A stretch of 64,000 nucleotides of DNA from Rhodanobacter sp. ANJX3 (GTDB taxonomy: Bacteria; Pseudomonadota; Gammaproteobacteria; Xanthomonadales; Rhodanobacteraceae): the NCBI RefSeq assembly GCF_014200755.1, contig NZ_JACHCM010000006.1, positions 124,001 through 188,000 on the forward strand, given 5' to 3'. Position numbers and translations under genes: made by a program. Under the pieces are notes generated by a model. The model made no database searches. It had not been told where the DNA came from and saw only the letters and a list, made by a program, of their open reading frames with translations. Shown piece by piece: positions 10,802 to 21,274 of the stretch; within the stretch, counting starts at the first letter, position 1, and every line of letters starts with the position of its first letter.

Positions 10802-11617
10802 ATGGCCGCCCTCCCGCTCACCCTCGTCGTCATCACCCACAACGAGGCCGATGCCATCGCGCGCTGTCTGGACAGCGTACCGTTTGCGGCCGAGAAACTG
10901 GTGGTCGACAGCGGCAGCGATGACGACACGGTGGCGATCGCGCAGGCGCATGGCGCGCGCGTGGTCCATCAGGACTGGCTCGGTTTCGGCGCCCAGCGCA
11001 ATTTTGCCACCACGCAGTGCAGCCACGCGTGGATACTCGCACTGGACGCCGACGAAACGCTGACGCCAGAACTGGCCGCCGAACTGCAACAGCGGCTGCC
11101 CGCGTTGATGGCAGGCAAAACCCCTGCTGCCTACCTGCGCCGCAGCACGATCTACATGGGCCGCGCGATGCGCTGGTACCGTCCGGCCGTCGGTGAAAAA
11201 CTCGCGCGCCTGTACCATCGCGACCGCGCCCGCTGGACCGATGCCCGCGTGCACGAGTCGCTGCGCTTCGACGGCGAGGCGCCAACCTTCCGTGCCCCGT
11301 TTCATCACATCAACAACCCGACCCTTCCGCACAAGCAGCTCAAGGTGCTGCGCTATGCCGAGCTGAAATGCCGCGACTGGCTGGAGAAGGGCAAGCCGGT
11401 GCGGATGTGGCAGGCGCCGTTCGTGTTTGCGCTGGCCTTCATCAAGGACTACTTTTTTCGGCTGGCGTTCCTCGACGGCTGGCGCGGTTTCATGATCGCC
11501 CACACCGCGGCCAGCTACGCGATCTACAAGCGCATGCGCTATTACGAAATGCGCCGCAATCCGGAGTCGGTGGATCGGGCGGCCAAACTTCTCACTCGCC
11601 ACGGCATCGATCGTTGA
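10802..11617 (+). CDS. Glycosyltransferase, GT2 family (WaaE/KdtX-like)
   Basis: 271 aa. LTLVVITHNEADAIARCLDSV, VVDSGSDDDT, and ILALDADETLT as the DXD motif, followed by the RWTDARVHESL and FHHINNPTL segments typical of LPS core beta-glycosyltransferases of the WaaE/KdtX type. A TAGAAT -10-like box at 10789-10794 ends only seven bases before the ATG, so the transcript may be leaderless. The next gene starts on the last base of this stop (TGATG), so they form an operon. Confidence 0.85.
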   Translation: MAALPLTLVVITHNEADAIARCLDSVPFAAEKLVVDSGSDDDTVAIAQAHGARVVHQDWLGFGAQRNFATTQCSHAWILALDADETLTPELAAELQQRLPALMAGKTPAAYLRRSTIYMGRAMRWYRPAVGEKLARLYHRDRARWTDARVHESLRFDGEAPTFRAPFHHINNPTLPHKQLKVLRYAELKCRDWLEKGKPVRMWQAPFVFALAFIKDYFFRLAFLDGWRGFMIAHTAASYAIYKRMRYYEMRRNPESVDRAAKLLTRHGIDR

Positions 11618-12681
11618 TGAGCAACACGACCTCTTCCATTTCGTCCGCGGCGGTAGCGCCAAAGCACTACCTGCTGTATGGCTCCGAGCGCTATGCGCTG
11701 GCGATTCTTCGTCCCGTGCAGCAGGCCATCCGCGCGCGCGGCCACGAGGCGGCCTGGTTTTTCGACGGCCCCGGCGCCGAGGATCTGGTCGACGGCGAAC
11801 GCCTGCTCACGGTAGAAGAAGTGCGCGCGTGGAATCCGATCGCGGTGATCACCTCCAGCAATCACCTGCCGCATTTCTTTCCCGGCGTGAAGGTGGAAAC
11901 CTTCCACGGGTTCGATGCCGGCAAGCCCCGGCATGTCTACGTGCGCGGCTTCTTCGACCTGTACTGCACCACCGGCCCGCGCGATACCAAGGCCTTTGGC
12001 GAAGTTGCCGCCAAGCTCGGCCATTTTACGGTAACCGAAACCGGCTGGCCCAAACTGGACCCGTTCATGCGCGAGATCGCAGGCGCGCTGCCCGCGGTGC
12101 GCGAACCGCCGGTGATCCTCTATCACTCGACGTTTTCGCCTTCCTGGAGCGCCGCCGACACGCTGTATGAAGAAGTGAAGCGGCTCTCGCGGGACGGCCG
12201 CTGGCGCTGGATCGTCACCTTTCATCCAAAGATGAATCCGGAAACCCGTGCGCGTTACAAGGCGCTGCAGAACGAGTATCTGCGTTTCGCCGAGAACGAC
12301 AATATTCTCGACCTGTTTCCGCAGGTCGACATGATGTGTTCGGATACCTCGTCGGCGCTGAGCGAATTCCTGCTCACCGGCAAGCCGGTGGTGACCTTCA
12401 AGAATCGCCGGCCCGGGCCGCAGCTGATCGACATCGACGACCCCGCGCAGTTCGAACCGGCGATCGAGCGCGCGCTGGCCAGGCCGCCGGAGCTGATGCA
12501 GGCGATTCGCGAATTCGCCGACGCGATCCATCCCTATCGCGACGGTCGCTCCAGCGAACGGGTGCTCGATGCGATCGACGCATTCATCGCTGCCGGCGGA
12601 CGCAACCGTCGGCCGAAACCGTGGAATCCGTGGCGCAAACTGAAGCTGCGCCGGCGCATCGGTTACTGGGGGCCGGCGTGA
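11617..12681 (+). CDS. CDP-glycerol glycerophosphotransferase family protein
   Basis: 354 aa. The C-terminal half carries the TagB/TagF-like pattern: ILYHSTFSPSW, VTFHPKMNPETRARY, and MMCSDTSSALSEFLLTGKPVV. The N-terminal part contains YGSERYAL and an ITSSNHLPHFF loop followed by ETFHGFDAGK, the glycine/His region of the GT-B fold. In Gram-negatives such proteins often act on LPS core or outer-membrane glycans, not on teichoic acids; the real substrate is unknown. The ATG overlaps the upstream stop by one base. Confidence 0.75.
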   Translation: MSNTTSSISSAAVAPKHYLLYGSERYALAILRPVQQAIRARGHEAAWFFDGPGAEDLVDGERLLTVEEVRAWNPIAVITSSNHLPHFFPGVKVETFHGFDAGKPRHVYVRGFFDLYCTTGPRDTKAFGEVAAKLGHFTVTETGWPKLDPFMREIAGALPAVREPPVILYHSTFSPSWSAADTLYEEVKRLSRDGRWRWIVTFHPKMNPETRARYKALQNEYLRFAENDNILDLFPQVDMMCSDTSSALSEFLLTGKPVVTFKNRRPGPQLIDIDDPAQFEPAIERALARPPELMQAIREFADAIHPYRDGRSSERVLDAIDAFIAAGGRNRRPKPWNPWRKLKLRRRIGYWGPA

Positions 12682-12763
12682 ATCACACCGGCCCTTCCCC
12701 GCAATAAACGTGAACAAGGTCACGCAGGCTAGAATCCTCCCTTGAACCCACACGAGCACGCCT

Positions 12764-14653
12764 GTGTCCCCGAGCGCCAATAGCCGTACCGAAACCCTGC
12801 GCGCGCTCTGGCCGTGGCTGCCGCTGTGGACCCTGGTAGCACTGCTGGCGATTTTTTCGCACGGTCCCATGCCGCTGTACTCCACCCGCACGCTGGCCGT
12901 GGCGTGGGAGATGTGGAGTCACAGCCACTGGCTGGTGCCGACCATCAACGGCGAGCCATACAGCGAAAAAGCACCGCTGCTGTTCTGGCTGATCCACGCC
13001 GGCTGGTTTGTCTTCGGCGTCAGCGACGTGTGGCCGCGCGTGCTCGAAGTGCTGGTCGGCGGCACGCAGCTGGTGCTGGTGTCCGCGCTGGCGCGTCGGC
13101 TGTTTCCAAACCGTCCGTGGATCGCCAGGGGCGCCCCCTGGATGCTGCTGGCGCTGAGTTACGCGTTTCTGTTCGGCCAGCAGATCATGTACGACGTGCT
13201 GCTGGCGGTATGGGCGCTGGCTGCGCTGCTGTGCCTCACGCCGAAGATCGATCGCGCCGAGCCGCGCTGGCTGCTGTTCGGTTTGTGCATCGGCGCCGGT
13301 CTGCTGACCAAGGGGCCGGTGATGTTGCTTCACGTGCTGTTTCCCTGGTTGCTCGGGCCGCTGTGGAACGCCTGGGCGCGCGAACATCGCGCACGCTGGT
13401 ACGGCCGCGGCCTGCTCGCCGTGCTGCTTGGCGGCGCGGTACTGCTGGCCTGGGCGCTGCCGGCTGGTTTTTCCGGCGGTGAGGCGTATCGGCAGCGGCT
13501 GTTCTTTACCCAGACCGCCGGCCGCGTGGTGAAAGGGTTGCAGCATGCTCAGCCGCTGCAGAGCCACGCGCATCCGTCGTGGTGGTATCTGATCTATCTG
13601 CCGGTGCTGATGTTTCCTTTCAGCGCGTGGCCGCGGGCCAGCGTCGCCCTGGTAATCGCCCTGCTTCAAAAGCCCTGGCGCAGCGGCATGCCACTCGCAC
13701 TGGCGCTGATGGCAGTTGCGGGGCTCGGCCTGCTTTCTTTGCTGGCGTTTCACTGGCACGCGCCGCAGCTGGAGCATCTGCTCATGCTGCTCTTGCTGGT
13801 GCCACTGCTGGTGGCACTGCTGCGTCAGCCGCTGGAGCCCGGACTGCATTTTCTGCTGTGCTGGCTGCTGCCGACCTTTCTGGTTTTTTCGTTGATCAGC
13901 GGCAAGCAGGCGTATTACCCGCTGCCCGAATTTGGCGGCGGTGTGATGCTGATCGCCGCGGCCGTCGCCATATTGCGCGAGCGGCGCCCGGTGCTGGCCG
14001 ACAACCCGTGGCTGGGCACCTGGCCGCTCGGCATCGGCGGGATACTTTTTGCGGCTTTCCTGTTTGCACTGCCCAACCTGGTGGCGGGCAACCATCTGCA
14101 TGGGGAGTGGTTCGACGGTGCTGCCGCGTACAGCCGTTCGTTCGGCGTGGCGTTTTTGCTGCTCGGCGGGCTGCTGCTGGTGCGCGGCCGTGGCGAAATG
14201 CGCCGGCTTGCGGTGGCCGGCCTGCTCGCCACGCTTGCGCTCAATACGCTGTTCACGCTCGCTCTGTGGCCGAAGTACGATCTGGCACCGTCGTCGCGGC
14301 TGCTGGGCGAAGCCGATATCGCGCAACATCCCATCGGCTACGTCGGCAATTACGACGGCCAGTTCCATTTCGAAGGGCGCCTGCTGCACCCGATTACCGA
14401 GCTTTTCGGTGAGCAGGCTGTCAGGGATTTTGCCCGCGCGCACCCGGACGGCCTGATCGTCGATCACCCGGAAAAACTCGACGCACAAGCGCTGCGCTAT
14501 GCACTGCTGGTCCAGCCGTTCCGCTCGTCGTGGATGGTGATCTGGCCGGCCACGTCGCTGGCCGATGTGTACTCGGGACGTTCGCCGCCCGAACTCTCCC
14601 AACCCCCCCGGATCTATCCGGTTCCGGAAGGTCGCTATCGGTCGCAGCCTTGA
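12764..14653 (+). CDS. GT-C family glycosyltransferase (ArnT/PMT-like)
   Basis: 629 aa, about twelve TM segments. The first periplasmic loop contains YSTRTLAVAWEMW and PTINGEPYSEKAPLLFWL, the donor-site layout of ArnT-like GT83/GT39 enzymes. LPS or lipid A decoration on the periplasmic side is the likeliest role. The start is GTG. A TAGAAT box at 12730-12735 in a GGCTAGAATCC context, the same as before the gene at 10802, suggests a promoter. A small TPR gene follows after 12 bp. Confidence 0.8.
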   Translation: MSPSANSRTETLRALWPWLPLWTLVALLAIFSHGPMPLYSTRTLAVAWEMWSHSHWLVPTINGEPYSEKAPLLFWLIHAGWFVFGVSDVWPRVLEVLVGGTQLVLVSALARRLFPNRPWIARGAPWMLLALSYAFLFGQQIMYDVLLAVWALAALLCLTPKIDRAEPRWLLFGLCIGAGLLTKGPVMLLHVLFPWLLGPLWNAWAREHRARWYGRGLLAVLLGGAVLLAWALPAGFSGGEAYRQRLFFTQTAGRVVKGLQHAQPLQSHAHPSWWYLIYLPVLMFPFSAWPRASVALVIALLQKPWRSGMPLALALMAVAGLGLLSLLAFHWHAPQLEHLLMLLLLVPLLVALLRQPLEPGLHFLLCWLLPTFLVFSLISGKQAYYPLPEFGGGVMLIAAAVAILRERRPVLADNPWLGTWPLGIGGILFAAFLFALPNLVAGNHLHGEWFDGAAAYSRSFGVAFLLLGGLLLVRGRGEMRRLAVAGLLATLALNTLFTLALWPKYDLAPSSRLLGEADIAQHPIGYVGNYDGQFHFEGRLLHPITELFGEQAVRDFARAHPDGLIVDHPEKLDAQALRYALLVQPFRSSWMVIWPATSLADVYSGRSPPELSQPPRIYPVPEGRYRSQP

Positions 14654-14665
14654 GCCTTCGCGCTG

Positions 14666-15001
14666 ATGAATGAAGAACGCATTGCCAGCCTGCGCCTGCA
14701 GTGCGGCGGCCCACGCGACGGCGCGCTGCTGCGTTTTTCGCTGGGCAGCGCGCTGCTGGGTGATGGCGACACCCGTGCAGCGATGGATGAATTGAGACGC
14801 GCCGTCGCGTTTGACCCGACCTACTCGGCCGCTTGGAAGCTGTTGGGCAAAGCTTGCTTGGATGCAGCCGAGCCGGAGGCGGCAGCCGAAGCGTGGCGCA
14901 GCGGGATGGTTGCCGCGGCAAAACGCGGCGATAAGCAGGCCGAAAAAGAGATGGCCGTGTTCCTGCGTCGGCTGGAAAAAACCAAGCCGCCGGAACGTTA
15001 A
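14666..15001 (+). CDS. Small tetratricopeptide-repeat protein
   Basis: 111 aa, soluble, no signal peptide. Two to three TPR-like helical pairs: residues 20-53 (LRFSLGSALLGDGDTRAAMDELRRAV) and 54-90 (YSAAWKLLGKACLDAAEPEAA), then a charged tail. TPRs bind proteins. It lies 12 bp after the GT-C gene and is probably co-transcribed, so it may be an adaptor for envelope enzymes. Convergent with the acyltransferase ending at 15050. Confidence 0.75.
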   Translation: MNEERIASLRLQCGGPRDGALLRFSLGSALLGDGDTRAAMDELRRAVAFDPTYSAAWKLLGKACLDAAEPEAAAEAWRSGMVAAAKRGDKQAEKEMAVFLRRLEKTKPPER

Positions 15002-15049
15002 CGCGAACCGGCGAACGGCGGCCTTGAGTCGATTATCGGCGCGCCGCGC

Positions 15050-15949
15050 TCAACCGTTTTCCTTGTCATACGGACTTGGACGATCGTCCGCCGAATAACG
15101 CTTGTACTGCCACTGGTACTGCGCAAAGGCAAGCTCGACGCAGTTCTGCACGCCCTGATTCAGTGCCGCGCAGGCGACGGTAAGATCGGCATCCGTGATC
15201 GTCCCCGGCGCCGGCAGCAGATGCACGCGATACCCCGCGCCGTTCGCCAGCCGCTCGGCAAAGGCAAACAGTACCGTTGCCCCGGTGCGTGCCGCCAGTC
15301 GCGGCAGCAGCACCATAGTCAGCGCATCCCGGCCGAAGAAGGGCGCGAACTCGCCCTCGCCGGCACGCGGCTTCTGGTCCGGCAAAATGCCTACCGTGCG
15401 GCCCGCAGCAAGCCGCTTGTACAGCGTGCGCACGCCCGCGCCATCGGCTCGCACCTGCTCGGGTGCCAACGCGCCACGCACCTTGCGCAGCAGGCCCTCC
15501 ACGGCCGCTACGCGAGGCGGGCGATAAAGAATCGCCATCGGCGTCTTGCGGCACAGCCAGTAATTGAGCAATTCCCAGCAGCCCAGATGCGGCGCGGCGA
15601 TGATCACGCCCTTGCCGGTGGCCAAGGCCGCGTCGAGCAGGGCCTCGCCGCGTACTTCGCGAATCAGCTCGAGCGCGCGCTCCGCGCCGCCGCCCCAGAT
15701 TTTCGCCAGTTCGACCACCGACTTGCCGCTCTCGATCATCACCTCGCGCAGCAGGGCCGCCTGTGCGGCGTCATCCAGCTCCGGCCGCACGATGCGCAGA
15801 TTCACCGCGGTGTTCTGCACCGTGCGGTTGTTGCGTCTCAACACCCGTCGGCCCAGCCCGCTGCCGATGCGGTGCAGCACACGAAGAGGCAGCTGGCCGA
15901 TGAGGCGCAGGAGGAAATAAACGAGGATCATGTCGGCACGCATCCGCAC
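15050..15949 (-). CDS. Lipid A biosynthesis lauroyl/myristoyl-type acyltransferase
   Basis: 299 aa LpxL/LpxM (HtrB/MsbB) family enzyme that adds a secondary acyl chain to Kdo-lipid A at the inner membrane. It has an N-terminal membrane anchor (residues 7-24), the HX4E catalytic motif His121-Glu126 in APHLGCWE, and a second conserved block GILPDQKPRAGEGEFAPFFG. ATG codons at residues 1 and 7 and a GTG-less context leave the exact start uncertain by a few codons. Divergent from dtd. Confidence 0.9.
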   Translation of the reverse strand: MRMRADMILVYFLLRLIGQLPLRVLHRIGSGLGRRVLRRNNRTVQNTAVNLRIVRPELDDAAQAALLREVMIESGKSVVELAKIWGGGAERALELIREVRGEALLDAALATGKGVIIAAPHLGCWELLNYWLCRKTPMAILYRPPRVAAVEGLLRKVRGALAPEQVRADGAGVRTLYKRLAAGRTVGILPDQKPRAGEGEFAPFFGRDALTMVLLPRLAARTGATVLFAFAERLANGAGYRVHLLPAPGTITDADLTVACAALNQGVQNCVELAFAQYQWQYKRYSADDRPSPYDKENG

Positions 15950-16060
15950 AGTTTACGGGAGCGCGCTTCGTCTGACCCCAGAAACGACAGCTGGACGCTC
16001 GCGCTTCCGCCGATCGCCGTGCGGCTTTAAGCTCGAAACACCTTCGATCAAACCGCCCGC

Positions 16061-16501
16061 ATGATTGCCCTGATCCAGCGCGTCCAATCCGCCCGCGTCG
16101 ACGTGGCCGATGAACTTGTCGGCCGCATCGATGCGGGGCTTCTTGCCCTGGTGGCCGTGCAGCCGGACGATGGCGAAGCCCAGGCCCGGCGAATGCTGGA
16201 ACGGCTGCTGGGCTATCGCGTCTTCGCCGACGACAGCGGTCGGATGAATCGCTCGCTCACGGACACCGGCGGCGGTCTGCTACTGGTCAGTCAGTTCACC
16301 CTGGCGGCCGACACCCGCTCCGGCATGCGCCCCAGCTTCACGCGCGCGGCGCCACCCGAACACGGGCGACACTGGTTCGACCGCTTGGTGGAACTGGCCA
16401 AAGTTGCGCATCCAGGGGTGGAAACCGGTCGCTTCGGCGCCCATATGATGGTGCAGCTCGTCAACGACGGACCGGTCACTTTCTGGCTCGATACGAACTA
16501 G
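16061..16501 (+). CDS. dtd: D-aminoacyl-tRNA deacylase
   Basis: 146 aa, exactly family size. Hydrolyses D-aminoacyl- and glycyl-mis-charged tRNA. The SQFT motif (77-80) and the cross-subunit Gly-Pro motif in NDGPVTF (Gly137-Pro138) are both intact. The ATG gives the canonical MIALIQRV N-terminus. About 170 bp separate it from rpoD, which has its own promoter. Confidence 0.95.
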   Translation: MIALIQRVQSARVDVADELVGRIDAGLLALVAVQPDDGEAQARRMLERLLGYRVFADDSGRMNRSLTDTGGGLLLVSQFTLAADTRSGMRPSFTRAAPPEHGRHWFDRLVELAKVAHPGVETGRFGAHMMVQLVNDGPVTFWLDTN

Positions 16502-16607
16502 ACGCACCGGCTCGGCGCAGTCTTTCAAAATAGGCCCACATCGCTCATATGGCGCGATTTTTGCCTGGCCAAATGCTTGTTCGCATTAAATTTTTTCACT
16601 TGAAAAC

Positions 16608-16636
16608 TGGTCAAAAAAGCATCACATCGTTATAAT
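16608..16636 (+). promoter_or_regulatory. rpoD promoter
   Basis: TGGTCA (16608-16613), 17-bp spacer, perfect TATAAT (16631-16636), in the most AT-rich stretch of the area, 32 bp before the rpoD ATG. The -35 matches consensus at four of six positions. Confidence 0.65.
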
Positions 16637-16668
16637 GTCCGGTTCTTGAACCCCGCGGCGGTCGGTTA

Positions 16669-18543
<1,875 letters not shown>

Positions 18544-18561
18544 CACATCGCTATCGCCTGA

Positions 18562-18594
18562 AAAGAAAACGCCCGCATTGCGGGCGTTTTCTTT
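18562..18594. terminator. Bidirectional intrinsic terminator
   Basis: Fifteen-base-pair perfect stem (18562-18576 with 18580-18594) with an ATT loop; the outer stem is A/T so both strands end in T-rich tails. It serves rpoD on the plus strand and the small His-rich gene ending at 18602 on the minus strand. Confidence 0.9.
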
Positions 18595-18601
18595 CTGTCG
18601 G

Positions 18602-18784
18602 TCAGTGCCGAACCGGGTGGTGCACTACATGGCGGCGCGGCGGCGGACGATGGTGCACGACGCGGTGATGAACCGGCCGGTGATGCACCACATGATGCAC
18701 GGGATGGTGCACAACCTGTGCCATGGCAGGCGCCGCTACCAGCACGCCAAAAGCGATCAAACCGGCAATCAGTAAACGCTTCAT
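18602..18784 (-). CDS. Small histidine-rich secreted protein
   Basis: 60 aa. A clear signal peptide (residues 1-22, ending APAMA) precedes a 38-residue mature part made of HH pairs spaced by V/P/R: 14 histidines in all. The composition suggests periplasmic metal binding (Ni, Zn or Cu), but no family is recognised. The ATG at 18784 follows a GGAG-containing leader. Nothing in its neighbours (rpoD, a tRNA) explains the function. Confidence 0.6.
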   Translation of the reverse strand: MKRLLIAGLIAFGVLVAAPAMAQVVHHPVHHVVHHRPVHHRVVHHRPPPRRHVVHHPVRH

Positions 18785-18957
18785 AGATTCTTCAAACTCC
18801 GTTCGTTGAACATGGGCCACGCCATGCGTGTGCGGCCTCGCGACCGATGCGCCATAGTAGCTGTTTGCGATGTGCAGACAACGTCCCCAAGATGACCCGC
18901 GGCGGCACCCGCCCATCGTCGTTTCCGTCCGCATTGGTTACACTTGCCACCCCGCAG

Positions 18958-19033
18958 GGGCCTATAGCTCAATGGTTAGAGCAGAGGACTCATAATCCTT
19001 TGGTTCGAGGTTCGAGTCCTCGTGGGCCCACCA
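18958..19033 (+). tRNA. tRNA with CAU anticodon, probably tRNA-Ile2
   Basis: A 76-nt cloverleaf with encoded CCA. Acceptor 18958-18964 pairs with 19023-19029, the anticodon loop reads CTCATAA, and the T-loop is TTCGAGT. Anticodon CAU could be elongator Met or lysidine-modified Ile2. Positions 4 and 5 are both C paired to G (C4-G69, C5-G68), which are TilS recognition features of tRNA-Ile2 and absent from E. coli elongator tRNA-Met. A CAU tRNA next to rpoD is also seen in Pseudomonas. Identity as a tRNA is certain; Ile2 is likely. Confidence 0.93.
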
Positions 19034-19254
19034 TCCGCCGCCTATTCGATGGCCGCGGTGCAGCGATCCAAGGTTCTGATCGACTTATCGCTGGCCTGGA
19101 CAGCGGAAAACCCGTTGGACACTATCGGGACCTCCGAATGGACGCTCAGCACTGGGCGCGTCGTAAAACCGCTCTCCGGGCGCCGATCGAACACTTTCCC
19201 GCGTTATCGACGTAAATTCGGTCAAGCTCGCATGGTTCTTGCTAGACCCATGTG

Positions 19255-21054
19255 ATGCCACACCCTCCGCGCGTGCCTGTCCCGATGATCAAACAGCTAT
19301 CCCAGCGAGACATTTTCTGCGTGGTCGCGCTACCGCTGCTTGTCGCGCTGCTGGCGCTGTATTGGCCCGTCATGCATGCCGACTTCGCTTGGGACGAACT
19401 GCTGGATTCGCTCACCAGCATTTCGGCGCGTAGCGCCGATCCCTGGCGGCCGCTGCTGATCGGACAGACAAACGGCTTCGCGACCTATTTTCGACCGCTG
19501 GTGATGGCGCTTTTCAGCCTGGAACTGCACCTATTCGCCTTCCAGCCGGGGCCTATGCACGCCGTCTCTCTGGCTATTCATGCGTTGAACGTGGTTCTGG
19601 TCGGACTGCTTGCGATGCGTTTGTCGGAGCTGATTTTGGGCCATCTTTCCTGGCGGGTCGCGGTTATGCCGATGCTGATCTATGCCGTGCATCCGCTGCT
19701 GATCGAGCCCGTGTCGTGGATCGGGTGTCAGTACGACCTCGCGATGACGACGTTCACCCTGCTTGCCCTGCTGGCGCACATCACGTTCCGGAAACTGTGG
19801 CTGCGAGTCGCCGCCGTTTCCCTGTGCTTTTTTTTGGCGGCATGCTGCAAGGAGTCGGCCGTTTCATTTCCGCTGGTTCTGTTCGCCTTGGATTGGCTAT
19901 TGATCGGATACGGTGTCGGGAAAAGCACCGTTGCGCGCCTGCGTGCATTGATCGAGGCCAATGCGCCCGTATACGGCGGCTTATTGCTGGCTGGCGCTAC
20001 GTATCTCGCCTTTCGTCACCATTACCTCGGGCACTTGGTCCAGGCAACGGAAGGGCGTTCCCTGGGGGCGCTTGGACGAATCCAGGAGGTGAGCTATCTG
20101 CTCGTACATTACCTGCGGATGCTGCTGTGGCCGATGACAGGGTTGAACCCGATTCATCCGGTTGAGGTTGATCAATTTCGCACCCTGACTGTGGCGAGCA
20201 TGGCCACCGACATCACCGCCATAGGACTGGTGGGCGCGGCCATTGTGCTGATGCTTCGGCGTCAAGCGTTTGGGACACTGCTGCTGGTCGCGATGTTTTC
20301 ACTGCTATCGGTGCTGCACATTGTGCCGGTGAAGTTCGACGCGAGCCTTTACCATGAACGCTACGCGATGACCGCTCTCGCCCTCGCGTGCGGCCTGCTT
20401 CCTCTTGTGCTCGCGCAGGCAGCGCCTTTGGTGCGGGGACGGCCATTGCTGAGAATGGCGGCCTTCGGCACGCTTGCTTTGTGGATATTCGCTTCGCTCG
20501 CCAACGTGCGCGCCACGGTACCGCTGTGGTCGTCGGACGTGATGCGATGGCAGTGGGCCTATCTCGAATACCCCGACTCCACGCAGGCACAGGAGAGTCT
20601 GCTTAGTGCTTATATCGATCACCAGGCCTACGCGGCGGCGAGCGGCATGGTCGATGAGCTGCTGACGCACAAATCACCCTGCCTGATATGCGTGGTGCAT
20701 GCGGCAGAGGAGGCCATGGCCACGAACCAGTCGGCGCTGGCAGGCATGTTGCTGGATCGCCTGGATTCATCGGGCTTACCGCGAGACCGCGAAGTGACCG
20801 AAAGCTATCTCGTTATCCGCAAGCGTATCGCCGCCGACCAGGGCGACTCACTGGCTTTGCGCGCGTCCTTCGGCGTGCCGACGGATGCCTATACCGCTGG
20901 CGACATATCGGCGGCGGCGGATGGGGCGATACCTGTTTCTGCGGATGCACTGCTGGCGTTTGCGCGAGCACAGCATGCCGACCGCCACTCCCAACACCCT
21001 GTCTTTGCCACGTCGTATTTGCAGGGCGCTGGCAGCAGCGTCATCGCGCTCTAG
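19255..21054 (+). CDS. Polytopic membrane protein, GT-C/TMTC-like
   Basis: About 599 aa with ten or more TM helices. The first loop has HADFAWDELLDSLTSISARSADPWRPLL and then TYFRPLVMALFSLELHLF, resembling the TMTC/PMT-like GT-C glycosyltransferases in which an acidic residue in loop 1 binds a lipid-linked sugar. The C-terminal 150 residues are soluble and helical (possibly TPR-like). Starts at GTG 19252, ATG 19255 or ATG 19285 are all possible. Its base composition looks less GC-rich than rpoD upstream. Confidence 0.55.
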   Translation: MPHPPRVPVPMIKQLSQRDIFCVVALPLLVALLALYWPVMHADFAWDELLDSLTSISARSADPWRPLLIGQTNGFATYFRPLVMALFSLELHLFAFQPGPMHAVSLAIHALNVVLVGLLAMRLSELILGHLSWRVAVMPMLIYAVHPLLIEPVSWIGCQYDLAMTTFTLLALLAHITFRKLWLRVAAVSLCFFLAACCKESAVSFPLVLFALDWLLIGYGVGKSTVARLRALIEANAPVYGGLLLAGATYLAFRHHYLGHLVQATEGRSLGALGRIQEVSYLLVHYLRMLLWPMTGLNPIHPVEVDQFRTLTVASMATDITAIGLVGAAIVLMLRRQAFGTLLLVAMFSLLSVLHIVPVKFDASLYHERYAMTALALACGLLPLVLAQAAPLVRGRPLLRMAAFGTLALWIFASLANVRATVPLWSSDVMRWQWAYLEYPDSTQAQESLLSAYIDHQAYAAASGMVDELLTHKSPCLICVVHAAEEAMATNQSALAGMLLDRLDSSGLPRDREVTESYLVIRKRIAADQGDSLALRASFGVPTDAYTAGDISAAADGAIPVSADALLAFARAQHADRHSQHPVFATSYLQGAGSSVIAL

Positions 21055-21274
21055 CTATCGGCCGCTGCAGACATTCGGCCGACATCATATTCAGCATGAG
21101 CCCCGCTATGAGTGAACGCCAGGGCTTTAGCCAACTTTTGCAAGAAATACATAATCATGCGGAACCCCATGCGGCCCGCGTCAGCGATCAGCACTCATTG
21201 CTTGCTATAGCCAGCACCGTGTTGTTGGCCATGCAAAAAACATTGCAATGCGGCGCCACTTTCGCATTTAGCAG

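Noticed and set aside
12683-14602. Minus-strand open frame of 639 codons
   Set aside because: Antisense shadow of the GT-C gene at 12764; no motifs.
16599-16627. Possible heat-shock (sigma-32) promoter CTTGAAAA ... CATCACAT before rpoD
   Set aside because: The -35 fits, but the -10 matches only about half of CCCCATNT; not enough to call.
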